This document shows, one piece after another, positions 16,010-24,407 of a stretch of DNA of 36,937 nt. The translations under genes and the position numbers were made by a program. How positions within the stretch are numbered: position 1 is the first letter of the stretch; each line of letters begins with the position of its first letter. Origin of the DNA: Bacteroidales bacterium (GTDB taxonomy: Bacteria > Bacteroidota > Bacteroidia > Bacteroidales > Marinilabiliaceae). The DNA lies in assembly GCA_022768325.1 (NCBI GenBank), contig JALEMI010000079.1, positions 1-36,937 of the forward strand, written 5' to 3'. Under the pieces are notes generated by a model. That model had not been told where the DNA came from. It did no database searches and was given only the letters and a program-made list of their open reading frames with translations.

Positions 16010-17281
16010 ATGATAGATTACAGTTTCGACAGGGCTCACCTCTGGCACCCCTATACTTCGGCAATCGACCCTCTGCCCTGCTACGGCGTGGCACGTGCCG
16101 AGGGCTTCTTCCTCGAACTCGACGACGGGCGTAAGCTCATCGACGGCATGAGCAGCTGGTGGTGTGCCGTCCACGGCTACAACAACCCGAGGCTCAATGC
16201 CGCGCTGAAAGCCCAGGTCGACAGCATGAGCCACGTCATGTTTGGCGGCATCACCCACGAGCCGGCCGTCCAGCTGGGCAAGCGTCTCGTCAGCCTCTTG
16301 CCCCATACGCCCTGGGTCTTCTATTCCGATTCGGGCTCCGTCAGTGTTGAGGTCGCCCTCAAGATGGCCATTCAATATCAGGCCGCCACGGGGCATCCCG
16401 AGCGTTGCCAAGTGGCCACCATCCGCAGCGGCTATCATGGCGACACGTGGCATGCCATGAGCGTATGCGACCCCGTGACGGGTATGCACGGCCTCTTCAG
16501 CCGCCAGCTCCCCGCCCAATATTTTGCCGATGCACCGCGCGTCCCGTTCTCTGCCGAGTGGGACGATGCGGACCTCGACTCCATGCGCCAAATTGTCCGC
16601 GAGCATGGCGGTTCTCTCGCCGCCATAATTCTTGAGCCAATTGTCCAAGGGGCGGGCGGAATGCGCTTCTACCACCCTGAGTATCTGCGTGGCGTCCGTC
16701 GCCTGTGCGACGAGAACGGGCTTCTGCTCATTGCCGACGAGATAGCCACAGGCTTCGGGCGCACAGGTCGTCTCTTCGCCTGCCAATATGCCGATGTCGA
16801 GGCCGACATCATCACCGTCGGCAAGGCTCTGACGGGCGGATACATGAGTTTTGCCGCCACGCTCTGCTCCGACCGTGTGGCGCAAGGCATCTCCGCCGGC
16901 GAGGCGCATTGCTTCATGCACGGCCCCACTTTCATGGGCAATCCTCTCGCTTGCGCCGTCGCCTGCGCATCAATTGACGAGCTGCTCGCCCACGATTGGC
17001 AAGCAAAAATCGCCCGCATGGAGGCTATCATGCGCGAGGAGTTGTCGCCCCTCGCCTCGCTGCCCCACGTGGCGGACGTGCGCGTCTTGGGCGCAATAGG
17101 TGTTGTGGAGACCACGAGGCCCGTCGACATGGCGCGGATGCAGAAGGTTTTTGTGGACAACGGGGTGTGGATAAGGCCTTTCGGCCGCCTCGTCTACATC
17201 ATGCCGCAATACGTCATCGACGACGCCCATCTGCGCAAGCTCTGCCACGGCCTCGAAGCCGGTGTCCGTTCAATGGATTAA
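16010..17281 (+). CDS. bioA: Adenosylmethionine-8-amino-7-oxononanoate aminotransferase
   Basis: PLP enzyme converting 8-amino-7-oxononanoate to 7,8-diaminononanoate, with S-adenosylmethionine as the amino donor in characterised homologues. The 423 residues show the N-terminal HLWHPYTS substrate motif near residue 10, SSWWCAVHGYNNP near 47, YSDSGSVSVEVALK near 105, the LIADEIATGFGRTG motif with the PLP-binding Asp near 245, and Schiff-base Lys272 in TVGKALTGG. The SSWWC and HLWHPYT motifs are BioA-specific within class III aminotransferases. It is not fused to BioD. Thirteen bases separate it from the bioF ATG. Confidence 0.96.
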   Translation: MIDYSFDRAHLWHPYTSAIDPLPCYGVARAEGFFLELDDGRKLIDGMSSWWCAVHGYNNPRLNAALKAQVDSMSHVMFGGITHEPAVQLGKRLVSLLPHTPWVFYSDSGSVSVEVALKMAIQYQAATGHPERCQVATIRSGYHGDTWHAMSVCDPVTGMHGLFSRQLPAQYFADAPRVPFSAEWDDADLDSMRQIVREHGGSLAAIILEPIVQGAGGMRFYHPEYLRGVRRLCDENGLLLIADEIATGFGRTGRLFACQYADVEADIITVGKALTGGYMSFAATLCSDRVAQGISAGEAHCFMHGPTFMGNPLACAVACASIDELLAHDWQAKIARMEAIMREELSPLASLPHVADVRVLGAIGVVETTRPVDMARMQKVFVDNGVWIRPFGRLVYIMPQYVIDDAHLRKLCHGLEAGVRSMD

Positions 17282-17294
17282 TTATCAACGTCTT

Positions 17295-18419
17295 ATGATA
17301 GATTTTGAGCAGGAGCTCGATGCCTTGCGCTCTGCCGATTGCCTCCGCACCCTCCCTACGGCCGACACCCGCGGGATGGTCAACCTCTCCACAAACGACT
17401 ACATGGGCCTCGCCGACAATGCCTCCCTTGCCGACGAGTTCTTCGGTCAATACGCCCCCGCGACGTCGTCAATGAGCGCGTCGTCAAGCCGTCTCCTGAC
17501 GGGCAATCATGCCGACTACGTGGCTCTCGAAGCCCAATTGTCCGACCTCTACGGCGGACGCGCGGCTCTTGTCTTCAATTGTGGCTATCATGCCAATACG
17601 GGCGTTCTGCCCGCCCTCGCCGACAAGGAGGATGTCATCATTGCCGACAAGCTCATCCACGCGAGCCTGATAGACGGCATGAGGCTCGCCGCCGCCAACG
17701 GTACGCGCGTGGCCCGTTTCAACCATAACGACATGACGCACCTCCGCCGTCTCCTCGAAAAGAGGCGCAGCGAGGCGGGACGCACGTTTGTCGTCGTCGA
17801 GAGCATATATAGCATGGATGGCGACATCGCGCCGCTCCGCGAGCTTGCGGTGCTAAAGGCGGAGTTCGGCTTTTGGCTCTATGTCGACGAGGCGCACGCG
17901 GTTGGTGTCCGCGGGCAGGGTGGGGCAGGGCTGATGTCCGAGCTTGGGCTTGTGGACGTGGCGGATGTCATTGTCGGGACGTGCGGTAAGGCTCTCGCCT
18001 CGTGCGGGGCGTGGGTCATCACGTCGCCCGTTGTTCGCCAGTGGCTCGTCAATCGCTGCCGGACGCTAATCTTCACCACGGGGCTCCCGCCCGTCAATGT
18101 CGCCTGGACGCGTTTCGTGCTGAGTAAGTTGCAGACCATGGACAGCGAGAGGGCGCATTTAAGAAAAATGGGTGATTGGCTAACAAAAAGTCTCGAATGC
18201 GAGGTCCCAATTGGTGGTGCAACGCAGATTGTGCCTTATATTTGTGGTGAAAATTCGGATGCCGTAGCCCTCTCCCACCGACTGCGCAATTGTGGCTTCT
18301 ACGTTCTCCCTATTCGGCACCCGACTGTCCCGCTCCATACGGCAAGGCTCAGGCTTTCGCTCAAAGCCAACATGACGTGTGAACAGCTAACTCCATTGGT
18401 TCAAATCATTAAAAACTAA
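17295..18419 (+). CDS. bioF: 8-amino-7-oxononanoate synthase
   Basis: PLP-dependent condensation of pimeloyl-ACP (or pimeloyl-CoA) with alanine. The ATG at 17295 is preferred over an in-frame GTG at 17262, which lies inside bioA, and gives 374 residues. The substrate loop STNDYMGLA is near residue 35, the SSRLLTGNH motif near 70, YVDEAHAVGVRG near 200, and the Schiff-base Lys232 in GTCGKALAS. The family alternative, glycine C-acetyltransferase (Kbl), is disfavoured by position between bioA and bioG. Codon use becomes more A/T-ending over about 18150-18260. Confidence 0.94.
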   Translation: MIDFEQELDALRSADCLRTLPTADTRGMVNLSTNDYMGLADNASLADEFFGQYAPATSSMSASSSRLLTGNHADYVALEAQLSDLYGGRAALVFNCGYHANTGVLPALADKEDVIIADKLIHASLIDGMRLAAANGTRVARFNHNDMTHLRRLLEKRRSEAGRTFVVVESIYSMDGDIAPLRELAVLKAEFGFWLYVDEAHAVGVRGQGGAGLMSELGLVDVADVIVGTCGKALASCGAWVITSPVVRQWLVNRCRTLIFTTGLPPVNVAWTRFVLSKLQTMDSERAHLRKMGDWLTKSLECEVPIGGATQIVPYICGENSDAVALSHRLRNCGFYVLPIRHPTVPLHTARLRLSLKANMTCEQLTPLVQIIKN

Positions 18420-18425
18420 TGCGTT

Positions 18426-19043
18426 GTGAGGCATAAGGTCATATCATCCGCTGGCAGCCGCTCGGCTACGCTCTGGTTTCTCGGCTGGGGCTTCGACGAG
18501 GCTGTCGAGCCATACCTCGCCATTAGTTCCGATGCCGTCCTTTTGTGGGACTATTCTAATCTCGACCTCGATGTCGACCTCAGCCAGTGGGATTCCTTCA
18601 CCGTAAAGGCTTGGTCCATGGGCGTTTGGGCTGCCGATGCGTTTGCCGCCGCTCATCCCTATTTGCATATTGCGCACCGTACGGCTTTCTGCGGAACGCC
18701 ACGCCCCGCCGACCCGTCCCTCGGCATTGGCGCTGAGGCCATCCGCCTCACCATCGACAATTGGTGCGACGCCAACCGTGGCAAGTTCGCCCGCAAGATT
18801 GCCGGAACGTCCTCCCTCGCCCCTACTGTCGCCTCGCTCATGCAAGGTCGGGCCATAGTGTCGCAGGCCGACGAGTTGACCCATATCCTCGAAGCGCAAA
18901 ACGAGCCTCCCGCGCCCGCCGCATGGGACGTGGCCGTCATTGGGCTTCGCGACCGCATATTTCCACCCGACAATCAACGCCGCTGGTGGGCGCAACACGC
19001 CCACTCAATCGAAGAACGCAATACGCCCCATTGGCCCTTCTGA
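18426..19043 (+). CDS. bioG: Pimeloyl-[ACP] methyl ester esterase, BioG type
   Basis: Alpha/beta-hydrolase that removes the methyl group from pimeloyl-ACP methyl ester and so ends the BioC-dependent chain extension; it replaces BioH in some bacteria. The 205-residue length and the motifs FLGWGFDE near residue 18, LWDYSNLD near 40, nucleophile Ser64 in AWSMGVWAA, GLRDRIFPPDNQ near 174-185 with an acidic candidate, and His202 in TPHWPF match the BioG family (DUF452). The start is GTG at 18426; an ATG at 18419-18421 overlapping the bioF stop is out of frame and runs into TAA after five codons. The start MRHKVIS fits the BioG N-terminus. Five bases separate it from bioC. Confidence 0.9.
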   Translation: MRHKVISSAGSRSATLWFLGWGFDEAVEPYLAISSDAVLLWDYSNLDLDVDLSQWDSFTVKAWSMGVWAADAFAAAHPYLHIAHRTAFCGTPRPADPSLGIGAEAIRLTIDNWCDANRGKFARKIAGTSSLAPTVASLMQGRAIVSQADELTHILEAQNEPPAPAAWDVAVIGLRDRIFPPDNQRRWWAQHAHSIEERNTPHWPF

Positions 19044-19048
19044 AACCC

Positions 19049-19771
19049 ATGAATGAGAACGACGCAAAAGAAGTAGCCGCACGTTTTGGCGGTAGTGCCG
19101 CGACCTACGACATGGTTGCGAAAGTGCAGTCTCGCCTCGCCGAGAGACTGGCCGAGGCTGCCGCCCCATTCATTGCGCCGGAGTGCGACATCCTGGATGT
19201 GGGATGCGGCACGGGATGTCTCGTCAAGCGCATTGCCGCAAGCGTCAAGCCCCTCCGCGTGTCGCTAATGGACATAAGTGGCGAGATGCTCAAACTCGCC
19301 GCCCGCAATGTCGCCGCGTTGTGCGACATATTGGTCGATTGCTACATTGGCGATGCGGAGACCATGCCGTGGCCCGCGTCAAATGCCGTCGTCTCGTCGT
19401 CCGCTGTCCAATGGTTTGAAAACCCGCTTACTTTCGTGTCCAAGGCTCGCGAGGTGCTTACCGAGGGCGGTGTCGTCGCCCTTGCCACCTACGGCCCTTC
19501 CACTTTTGCCGAGTTGAGGGGCGGACGCCCTTGCGGATACCCGTCGCTCGACGATTGGCTATGCGCCCTGACCGAGGCGGGTTTTGAGATTCTCTGTTCC
19601 GACCGCTCCGTTGAGGAGCAGGGCTTCGCCTCGCGGACAGAGATGCTCCGCATGATGGCCTTGAGCGGCATCGGCACCAATCGCGACGGGCAGTCCACCG
19701 AGGCCATGAACGGCACGTGGCGGCTGACGTGGGAGCCGCTCTTGATTGTCGCCAAACTCCCAAATCCATAA
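19049..19771 (+). CDS. bioC: Malonyl-[ACP] O-methyltransferase
   Basis: SAM-dependent methyltransferase that methylates the free carboxyl of malonyl-ACP so that the fatty acid synthase accepts it as a primer for pimelate. The ATG at 19049 gives 240 residues; the open frame extends upstream through bioG but that part is out of frame with bioG and not coding. Residues 10-25 hold the AARFGGSAATYD segment typical of BioC, motif I DILDVGCGTGCL is near 48-59, and the acidic MDISGEML near 75 binds the SAM ribose. Next to bioG it forms the open-and-close pair for pimeloyl-ACP. rsgA begins 18 bases downstream. Confidence 0.92.
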   Translation: MNENDAKEVAARFGGSAATYDMVAKVQSRLAERLAEAAAPFIAPECDILDVGCGTGCLVKRIAASVKPLRVSLMDISGEMLKLAARNVAALCDILVDCYIGDAETMPWPASNAVVSSSAVQWFENPLTFVSKAREVLTEGGVVALATYGPSTFAELRGGRPCGYPSLDDWLCALTEAGFEILCSDRSVEEQGFASRTEMLRMMALSGIGTNRDGQSTEAMNGTWRLTWEPLLIVAKLPNP

Positions 19772-19789
19772 TTCTCAACAGCTTAATAC

Positions 19790-20734
19790 ATGACGAATCA
19801 GGGAATTGTTGTCCGCTCCACGGGTAGTGCCTATTCCGTCCGTACCGACGAGGGCAATGTCGTCGAGTGCCGTCTCAAAGGCCGAATGAGGCTGGGCGGC
19901 TCGCGAAGCACCAACCCCGTGGCCGTAGGAGACAGGGTCGTCTTCTCGTCCGACGGCTGCGATTTCGTCATCTCCGAAGTCTGCGACAGACGCAACTATA
20001 TCGTGCGACGCTCCACGAATCTGAGCAAGGAGACACACGTAATTGCCGCCAACGTGGACCAGGCCCTCCTCGTCACGACAATCAATCACCCCGAGACGTC
20101 GACAGTCTTCATAGACCGTTTCCTCGCTTCGGCTGAGGCCTACGGTGTCGAGACAATCGTAGCTTTCAACAAGACCGACATCTACAACGCCGACGAGCTG
20201 GCGGAACTCGAATACCGCGAGGCGGTCTATCGCCACATTGGCTATCAGACAATAAGGCTCTCCTCCACAACGGGAGAGGGCATCGACGAGCTGCGCAACA
20301 TCCTGAAAGACAAGCTCACCGCCATTGCCGGACACTCGGGCGTAGGCAAATCCACGCTCATCAATACCCTGGAGCCGGGGCTCGACATCCGCACCTCCGC
20401 CATCAGCGAGGCCAATAACTCAGGCCGCCACACGACGACTTTCGCCGAGATGCACCGCCTCGCCTTCGGGGCCGACATTATCGACACGCCGGGAATACGC
20501 GGTTTCGGCATCATAAACATCGACCGAGCCGAGACCGCCCACTATTTCCGCGACATCTTCAGCTTTAGCCCCAATTGCCGTTTCCCCAATTGCACCCACA
20601 CCCATGAGCCAGGATGCGCTGTCGTCCAGGCCGTCGAGCAGGGCGAAATTGCCCCTACGCGCTTCGAGAGCTACCTCAACATCATGGCCGAGGGCGAGGG
20701 CAAGTATCGCGAGGGCGGGCAGCCCAAGCGTTAA
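19790..20734 (+). CDS. rsgA: Ribosome small-subunit-dependent GTPase A
   Basis: Circularly permuted GTPase that assists late maturation of the 30S subunit. The 314 residues run as an N-terminal OB fold (about 1-75), then the G domain in permuted order, G4 AFNKTDI near 125, G1 GHSGVGKS at 181-188, and G3 DTPGIRG near 230, followed by a C-terminal zinc site made by CRFPNC, TH and GC near 265-280. It follows bioC with an 18-base gap and is the last gene before the promoter of the metal uptake operon, so it is probably in the bio transcript although unrelated in function. Confidence 0.95.
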   Translation: MTNQGIVVRSTGSAYSVRTDEGNVVECRLKGRMRLGGSRSTNPVAVGDRVVFSSDGCDFVISEVCDRRNYIVRRSTNLSKETHVIAANVDQALLVTTINHPETSTVFIDRFLASAEAYGVETIVAFNKTDIYNADELAELEYREAVYRHIGYQTIRLSSTTGEGIDELRNILKDKLTAIAGHSGVGKSTLINTLEPGLDIRTSAISEANNSGRHTTTFAEMHRLAFGADIIDTPGIRGFGIINIDRAETAHYFRDIFSFSPNCRFPNCTHTHEPGCAVVQAVEQGEIAPTRFESYLNIMAEGEGKYREGGQPKR

Positions 20735-20785
20735 GGGGTGTCAGTTTCTAAAATGGGGTCGCTATGTTCATTTTTCTCATTTAAA

Positions 20786-20817
20786 TTTGTATTTATTATT
20801 CCGCGCCGTTAACTTTG
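20786..20817 (+). promoter_or_regulatory. Consensus promoter of the ZIP-TonB receptor operon
   Basis: TTTG at 20786-20789, exactly 20 bases, then TAACTTTG at 20810-20817: both boxes match the Bacteroidetes consensus without mismatch. Transcription should start near 20824, about 33 bases before the first gene. It separates this operon from rsgA. Confidence 0.85.
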
Positions 20818-20856
20818 GAATTATTCTAATCTACCTGTTTAATCTCTCTATCGGCG

Positions 20857-21624
20857 TTGGAAAGTGTTGTTTTAACTCTGCTCATTCCTGTAGTTGGTAC
20901 TACTATAGGCTCTGCGGCCGTATTCTTGATACGCGATAAGATGCCGCAAAAGGCGGAATGTGGCATGCTCGGTTTTGCTGCCGGGGTCATGGTCGCCGCC
21001 TCCGTATGGTCGTTGCTCATTCCTGCCATCAGCATTCGTGAAGACCTTGGTCAATGGGCTTCCGTCCCCGCTGCTGTGGGCTTTGCCCTTGGCATGGGCT
21101 TTCTCCTGCTCATAGACAGCATCACCCCTCACATTCACTCCGGCAGTAAGTCGCCCGAAGGCCCGGCAAGCCACCTCTCGCGTGTGCAGATGTTGGCCTT
21201 TGCTGTCGCCATCCACAACTTGCCCGAGGGCATGGCCGTGGGTATCGTGGCGGCGGACGTGGCGGACCAGTCGGCTTCGGCATCGCTGGCCGTGAGCCTG
21301 GGTGTCGCCATTCAGAACATCCCCGAGGGCGCCATAATCTCCATGCCGCTCTTGGCCTCAGGTCTCGGGCGGTTCAAGGCTTTCGGTGTCGGTACGCTTA
21401 GCGGGCTTGTTGAGCCTGTTGGCGCGGTGCTGGTTATCCTCTTGGCTGGGGCTGTTAGTGGCCTCATGCCCTATATGCTCGGCTTTGCGGCTGGAGCCAT
21501 GCTCTACGTGGTCTTTGAGGACCTCGTGCCGCAAGCCTCCGCGGGTGGGCACTCCAATATGCCCGTGATTTGCTTTGGTGTCGGCTTTGTCCTTATGATG
21601 TTGATGGACACTGTGTTAGGATGA
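20857..21624 (+). CDS. ZIP-family metal ion permease
   Basis: Inner-membrane transporter of divalent metal (zinc, iron or manganese in characterised ZIPs) into the cytoplasm. The 255-residue protein has about eight hydrophobic segments. The metal-site helices are recognisable: VAIHNLPEGMAVGI (near 125-138) and GVAIQNIPEGAIISMPL (near 149-165), the HNxPEG/QNxPEG pair of GufA-like ZIPs, and a loop HIHSGSK near 90 that may bind metal. The start is TTG at 20857; no in-frame ATG lies between the promoter and the first helix, and MESVVLTLL fits ZIP N-termini. The stop overlaps the ATG of the TonB-dependent receptor gene (ATGA at 21621-21624), so the two are translationally coupled. Confidence 0.9.
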   Translation: MESVVLTLLIPVVGTTIGSAAVFLIRDKMPQKAECGMLGFAAGVMVAASVWSLLIPAISIREDLGQWASVPAAVGFALGMGFLLLIDSITPHIHSGSKSPEGPASHLSRVQMLAFAVAIHNLPEGMAVGIVAADVADQSASASLAVSLGVAIQNIPEGAIISMPLLASGLGRFKAFGVGTLSGLVEPVGAVLVILLAGAVSGLMPYMLGFAAGAMLYVVFEDLVPQASAGGHSNMPVICFGVGFVLMMLMDTVLG

Positions 21625-24359
21625 GAATTGCCCCGATAGTATCTCTTTGTGTTGCGACTTTGGTCTCTGTGCCGATAGCCGTTGCGCAGTCGAGGTCTGT
21701 CTACGGTACTGTGGTCGATGCGTCAAATGGCGAGACTCTGCCATTCGTAGCTGTGGCCGTTGTCCGCGATGGGGATGTGGTGACGGGTTCTGCCACCGAT
21801 GCCGACGGGCGTTTTGTTCTTTCCGCCTCGCCCACCGACAGCGTCATGGCGACTTGCTTAGGTTACGAGCCGCTCTATGTGGCGGCTTCTTCGGAGGTCC
21901 TGACGCTCAAGATGAGCAAGACGACAATCTCGCTCGCCGAGGTGAGGGTCACGGCCGCCGAGGTCGAGACGGCGCGGACATCAACGTCGCTCATTGGCAA
22001 CACGGCCATGGCGCATCTCCAGCCAACGTCTCTCACCGACATCATGGCCCTAATCCCCGGCGGTCTGTCTGCCGAGCCGGACATGAGCCGCGCCAACGTG
22101 ATAAGCATCCGCGAGATTCCCTCCACCGACAAGAACTACAATACCACAGCCATCGGTACCCAGGTGAACATTGACGGTGCGCCAATTGGCACGGATGCCG
22201 ACATCAACAGGCTGGGCGACGACATCAATATGGTGGGCGACGTGGCCGACAAGCGATATAGTGCGGGCCGAGGTGTCGATATGCGAAACATTGCCACCGA
22301 CGACATCGAGAGTGTCGAGGTGATTCGCGGAATACCGTCCGTACGATATGGCGACGTTACCAGCGGTGTTGTCAACATCCATCGCCGGACTGGCGGCGCG
22401 CCTCTCACGGTGCGCCTAAAGGTCGACACCAAGTCGCGGCTCGTAAGCGTCGGCAAGGGCTTCGGTCTCCCCGCAGGATGGACTCTTGCCGCCGATGCCG
22501 GTTTTCTCAGCTCGCGCAACGACCCGCGCAATAAGTACGAGACGTTCCAACGAGTGAATCTCTCGCTCCGCGCCCGAAAGAATTGGCATTCGCAAGGCGG
22601 ATTCTCACTAACGTGGAATCCCTCTGCCGACTTCTCAAAAAATATCGACGAGCGGAAGCAAGATCCTGAGATTCAAATAAATCAGGAGGACAGCTTCAAG
22701 AGCGGATACACGAGGTTCTCTTTCGGGAATATGCTCAAATTCTCACTTGGCGACACTCGTGCCACGTTCCGAAACAGCATCAGCTTTAGCCACGACGAGA
22801 TTAAGCAGACATCCCGCGTCCTGCTGACCACCTACGCCTACGCGGCTCTCGATACGACCGACGGGCTTCCTCACGATGCCACGCCGCTTGCCCAAGACTA
22901 CGTGGCAAGGCACGATGTCGATGGCCGCCCGTTCTACGCCAACACTCAGCTCTCGCTGTCTCACAGCCTGACCACGGGCCCAATAGACCACGACCTGGGC
23001 ATAGGCTTTGAGTGGCAGCTGAACAAGAACTTTGGCCGTGGGCAGGTGTTCGACCCCCAGCGCCCTCTGTCGGGTTCTACTACCCACCGCCCGCGTTCTT
23101 TCCGCTCCGTTCCGCCGACCAACATCGTCGGCTATTGGCTCGAAGAGGAGGCCTCGGCCCACGTCGGACGTGCCGTGACGCGCCTCACGGTGGGCATCCG
23201 TTTCAGCCAAATGGCGGGGCTTGCCGACGAATACGCCATGCGGGGGAAGGTCTATGTCGACCCGCGCCTAATGCTCACGCTCGACCTCCCCAAGGCGCGC
23301 GAGGCGCAGATGAACATCTCGCTCGGATGGGGTAGCCTCCGCAAGATGCCGGCAATGGATATGCTCAACCCCGAAATTGAGTACGTCGATGTCTACGAAA
23401 TGAACTATTGGAACTCCGACGCCTCGCTCCGTCGCGCCATTGTCCGGACGTACCCCATCGACCGCAATGCCTACGACATCGAGCCGGCGCAAAACAATAA
23501 GATTGAGGGCCGCATATCCGTCCACTTGGCGAGCCATGCGCTCTCCTTTACCGCCTTCCGCGAGAATATGGAGGACGCGTTTCGCAGGGTGAAGAGGCCA
23601 ATGTCGTTGTATTACGACCAGTACGACCTCTCTAATTACGACCCGACAACGGGTGTCCGCCCCAATCCGACGCTCTTGCCCAGCACCCCACGCCAGAGGC
23701 TGGTTCTCGTAGGGCGATGGGAGAACGAGTCCACAATCTTGAAGGAGGGGGCGGAATGGACATACGAGACGCCGCTATTGCCCGTCATCTCGACGCGCCT
23801 TAACGTCATGGGCGCATGGCTCAAGACGAAGCGCCACAACAGCAGCCCCGAATGGAAAAAGGAGACGCAAAAAACGGTGGGCGGCGTCGTTATCGACGAC
23901 CATTACGCGGGGCTGTATAGGGAGAAGACCATCAAGTGCGACGAGAGGGTCTCGACAACATTCACGGCCGAGAGCTTCTTCGACCGCATCGACTTCATAT
24001 TCTCAGCCACGGCCGAGTGCGTCTGGAAGAGCGTCTCCGATGTGCCTCTTGCCAATGCGACGCCCGTGGCATACGTGGCCGACGATGCCGTCGTAAAGCC
24101 TTACACCGACGCCGAGGCGCAAGACAAAATACTCTCGCACCTCATCCTCAAAAATACTGCCGACCGCCTGACTATTAACGACCGGGCGTATGCCACGTTC
24201 AACTTCAAGGCCACGAAGCGTTTTGGCCCCTATTTCACCATTAGCTTCTTCGCCGACCGACTTCTTGCCGCTGCCAAAGACTATGAGACCAAAGACGGTT
24301 TCGTGGTGAGGCGCAGCTTCTCCTCCTATTTTGGAACGCAAGCCGTACTGAAATTCTAA
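21621..24359 (+). CDS. TonB-dependent outer-membrane receptor
   Basis: Energised 22-strand outer-membrane importer. The ATG at 21621 is chosen because it overlaps the ZIP stop and starts a good signal peptide; this gives 912 residues with cleavage VA|Q and mature Gln23. Next come a carboxypeptidase-regulatory-like beta-sandwich (about 27-115), the plug domain (about 125-255) with VEVIRGIPSVRYGDVTSGVVNI at its end, and the barrel to the terminal aromatic LKF. It is not a typical SusC: no SusD follows, and the plug differs from the SusC signature. Coupling to a ZIP permease suggests metal, metallophore or metal-peptide import. The downstream DUF4876 lipoprotein and DUF6850 barrel are its operon partners. 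Confidence 0.92.
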   Translation: MRIAPIVSLCVATLVSVPIAVAQSRSVYGTVVDASNGETLPFVAVAVVRDGDVVTGSATDADGRFVLSASPTDSVMATCLGYEPLYVAASSEVLTLKMSKTTISLAEVRVTAAEVETARTSTSLIGNTAMAHLQPTSLTDIMALIPGGLSAEPDMSRANVISIREIPSTDKNYNTTAIGTQVNIDGAPIGTDADINRLGDDINMVGDVADKRYSAGRGVDMRNIATDDIESVEVIRGIPSVRYGDVTSGVVNIHRRTGGAPLTVRLKVDTKSRLVSVGKGFGLPAGWTLAADAGFLSSRNDPRNKYETFQRVNLSLRARKNWHSQGGFSLTWNPSADFSKNIDERKQDPEIQINQEDSFKSGYTRFSFGNMLKFSLGDTRATFRNSISFSHDEIKQTSRVLLTTYAYAALDTTDGLPHDATPLAQDYVARHDVDGRPFYANTQLSLSHSLTTGPIDHDLGIGFEWQLNKNFGRGQVFDPQRPLSGSTTHRPRSFRSVPPTNIVGYWLEEEASAHVGRAVTRLTVGIRFSQMAGLADEYAMRGKVYVDPRLMLTLDLPKAREAQMNISLGWGSLRKMPAMDMLNPEIEYVDVYEMNYWNSDASLRRAIVRTYPIDRNAYDIEPAQNNKIEGRISVHLASHALSFTAFRENMEDAFRRVKRPMSLYYDQYDLSNYDPTTGVRPNPTLLPSTPRQRLVLVGRWENESTILKEGAEWTYETPLLPVISTRLNVMGAWLKTKRHNSSPEWKKETQKTVGGVVIDDHYAGLYREKTIKCDERVSTTFTAESFFDRIDFIFSATAECVWKSVSDVPLANATPVAYVADDAVVKPYTDAEAQDKILSHLILKNTADRLTINDRAYATFNFKATKRFGPYFTISFFADRLLAAAKDYETKDGFVVRRSFSSYFGTQAVLKF

Positions 24360-24407
24360 TTGCTCACGATGTTTATCAAAGTATACCTGTAAAAACTTGA
24401 AAACCAA

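Noticed and set aside
17262-17294. GTG-initiated 11-residue extension of BioF
   Set aside because: It lies inside the bioA reading frame; the ATG at 17295 with a 13-base gap is the natural start.
18761-19048. 96-codon upstream extension of BioC
   Set aside because: It overlaps bioG in another frame with basic low-complexity sequence; BioC homology begins at the ATG 19049.
21570-21620. 17-codon upstream extension of the TonB receptor
   Set aside because: It starts with a non-ATG codon inside the ZIP gene and would bury the signal peptide; the ATG at 21621 overlapping the ZIP stop fits better.
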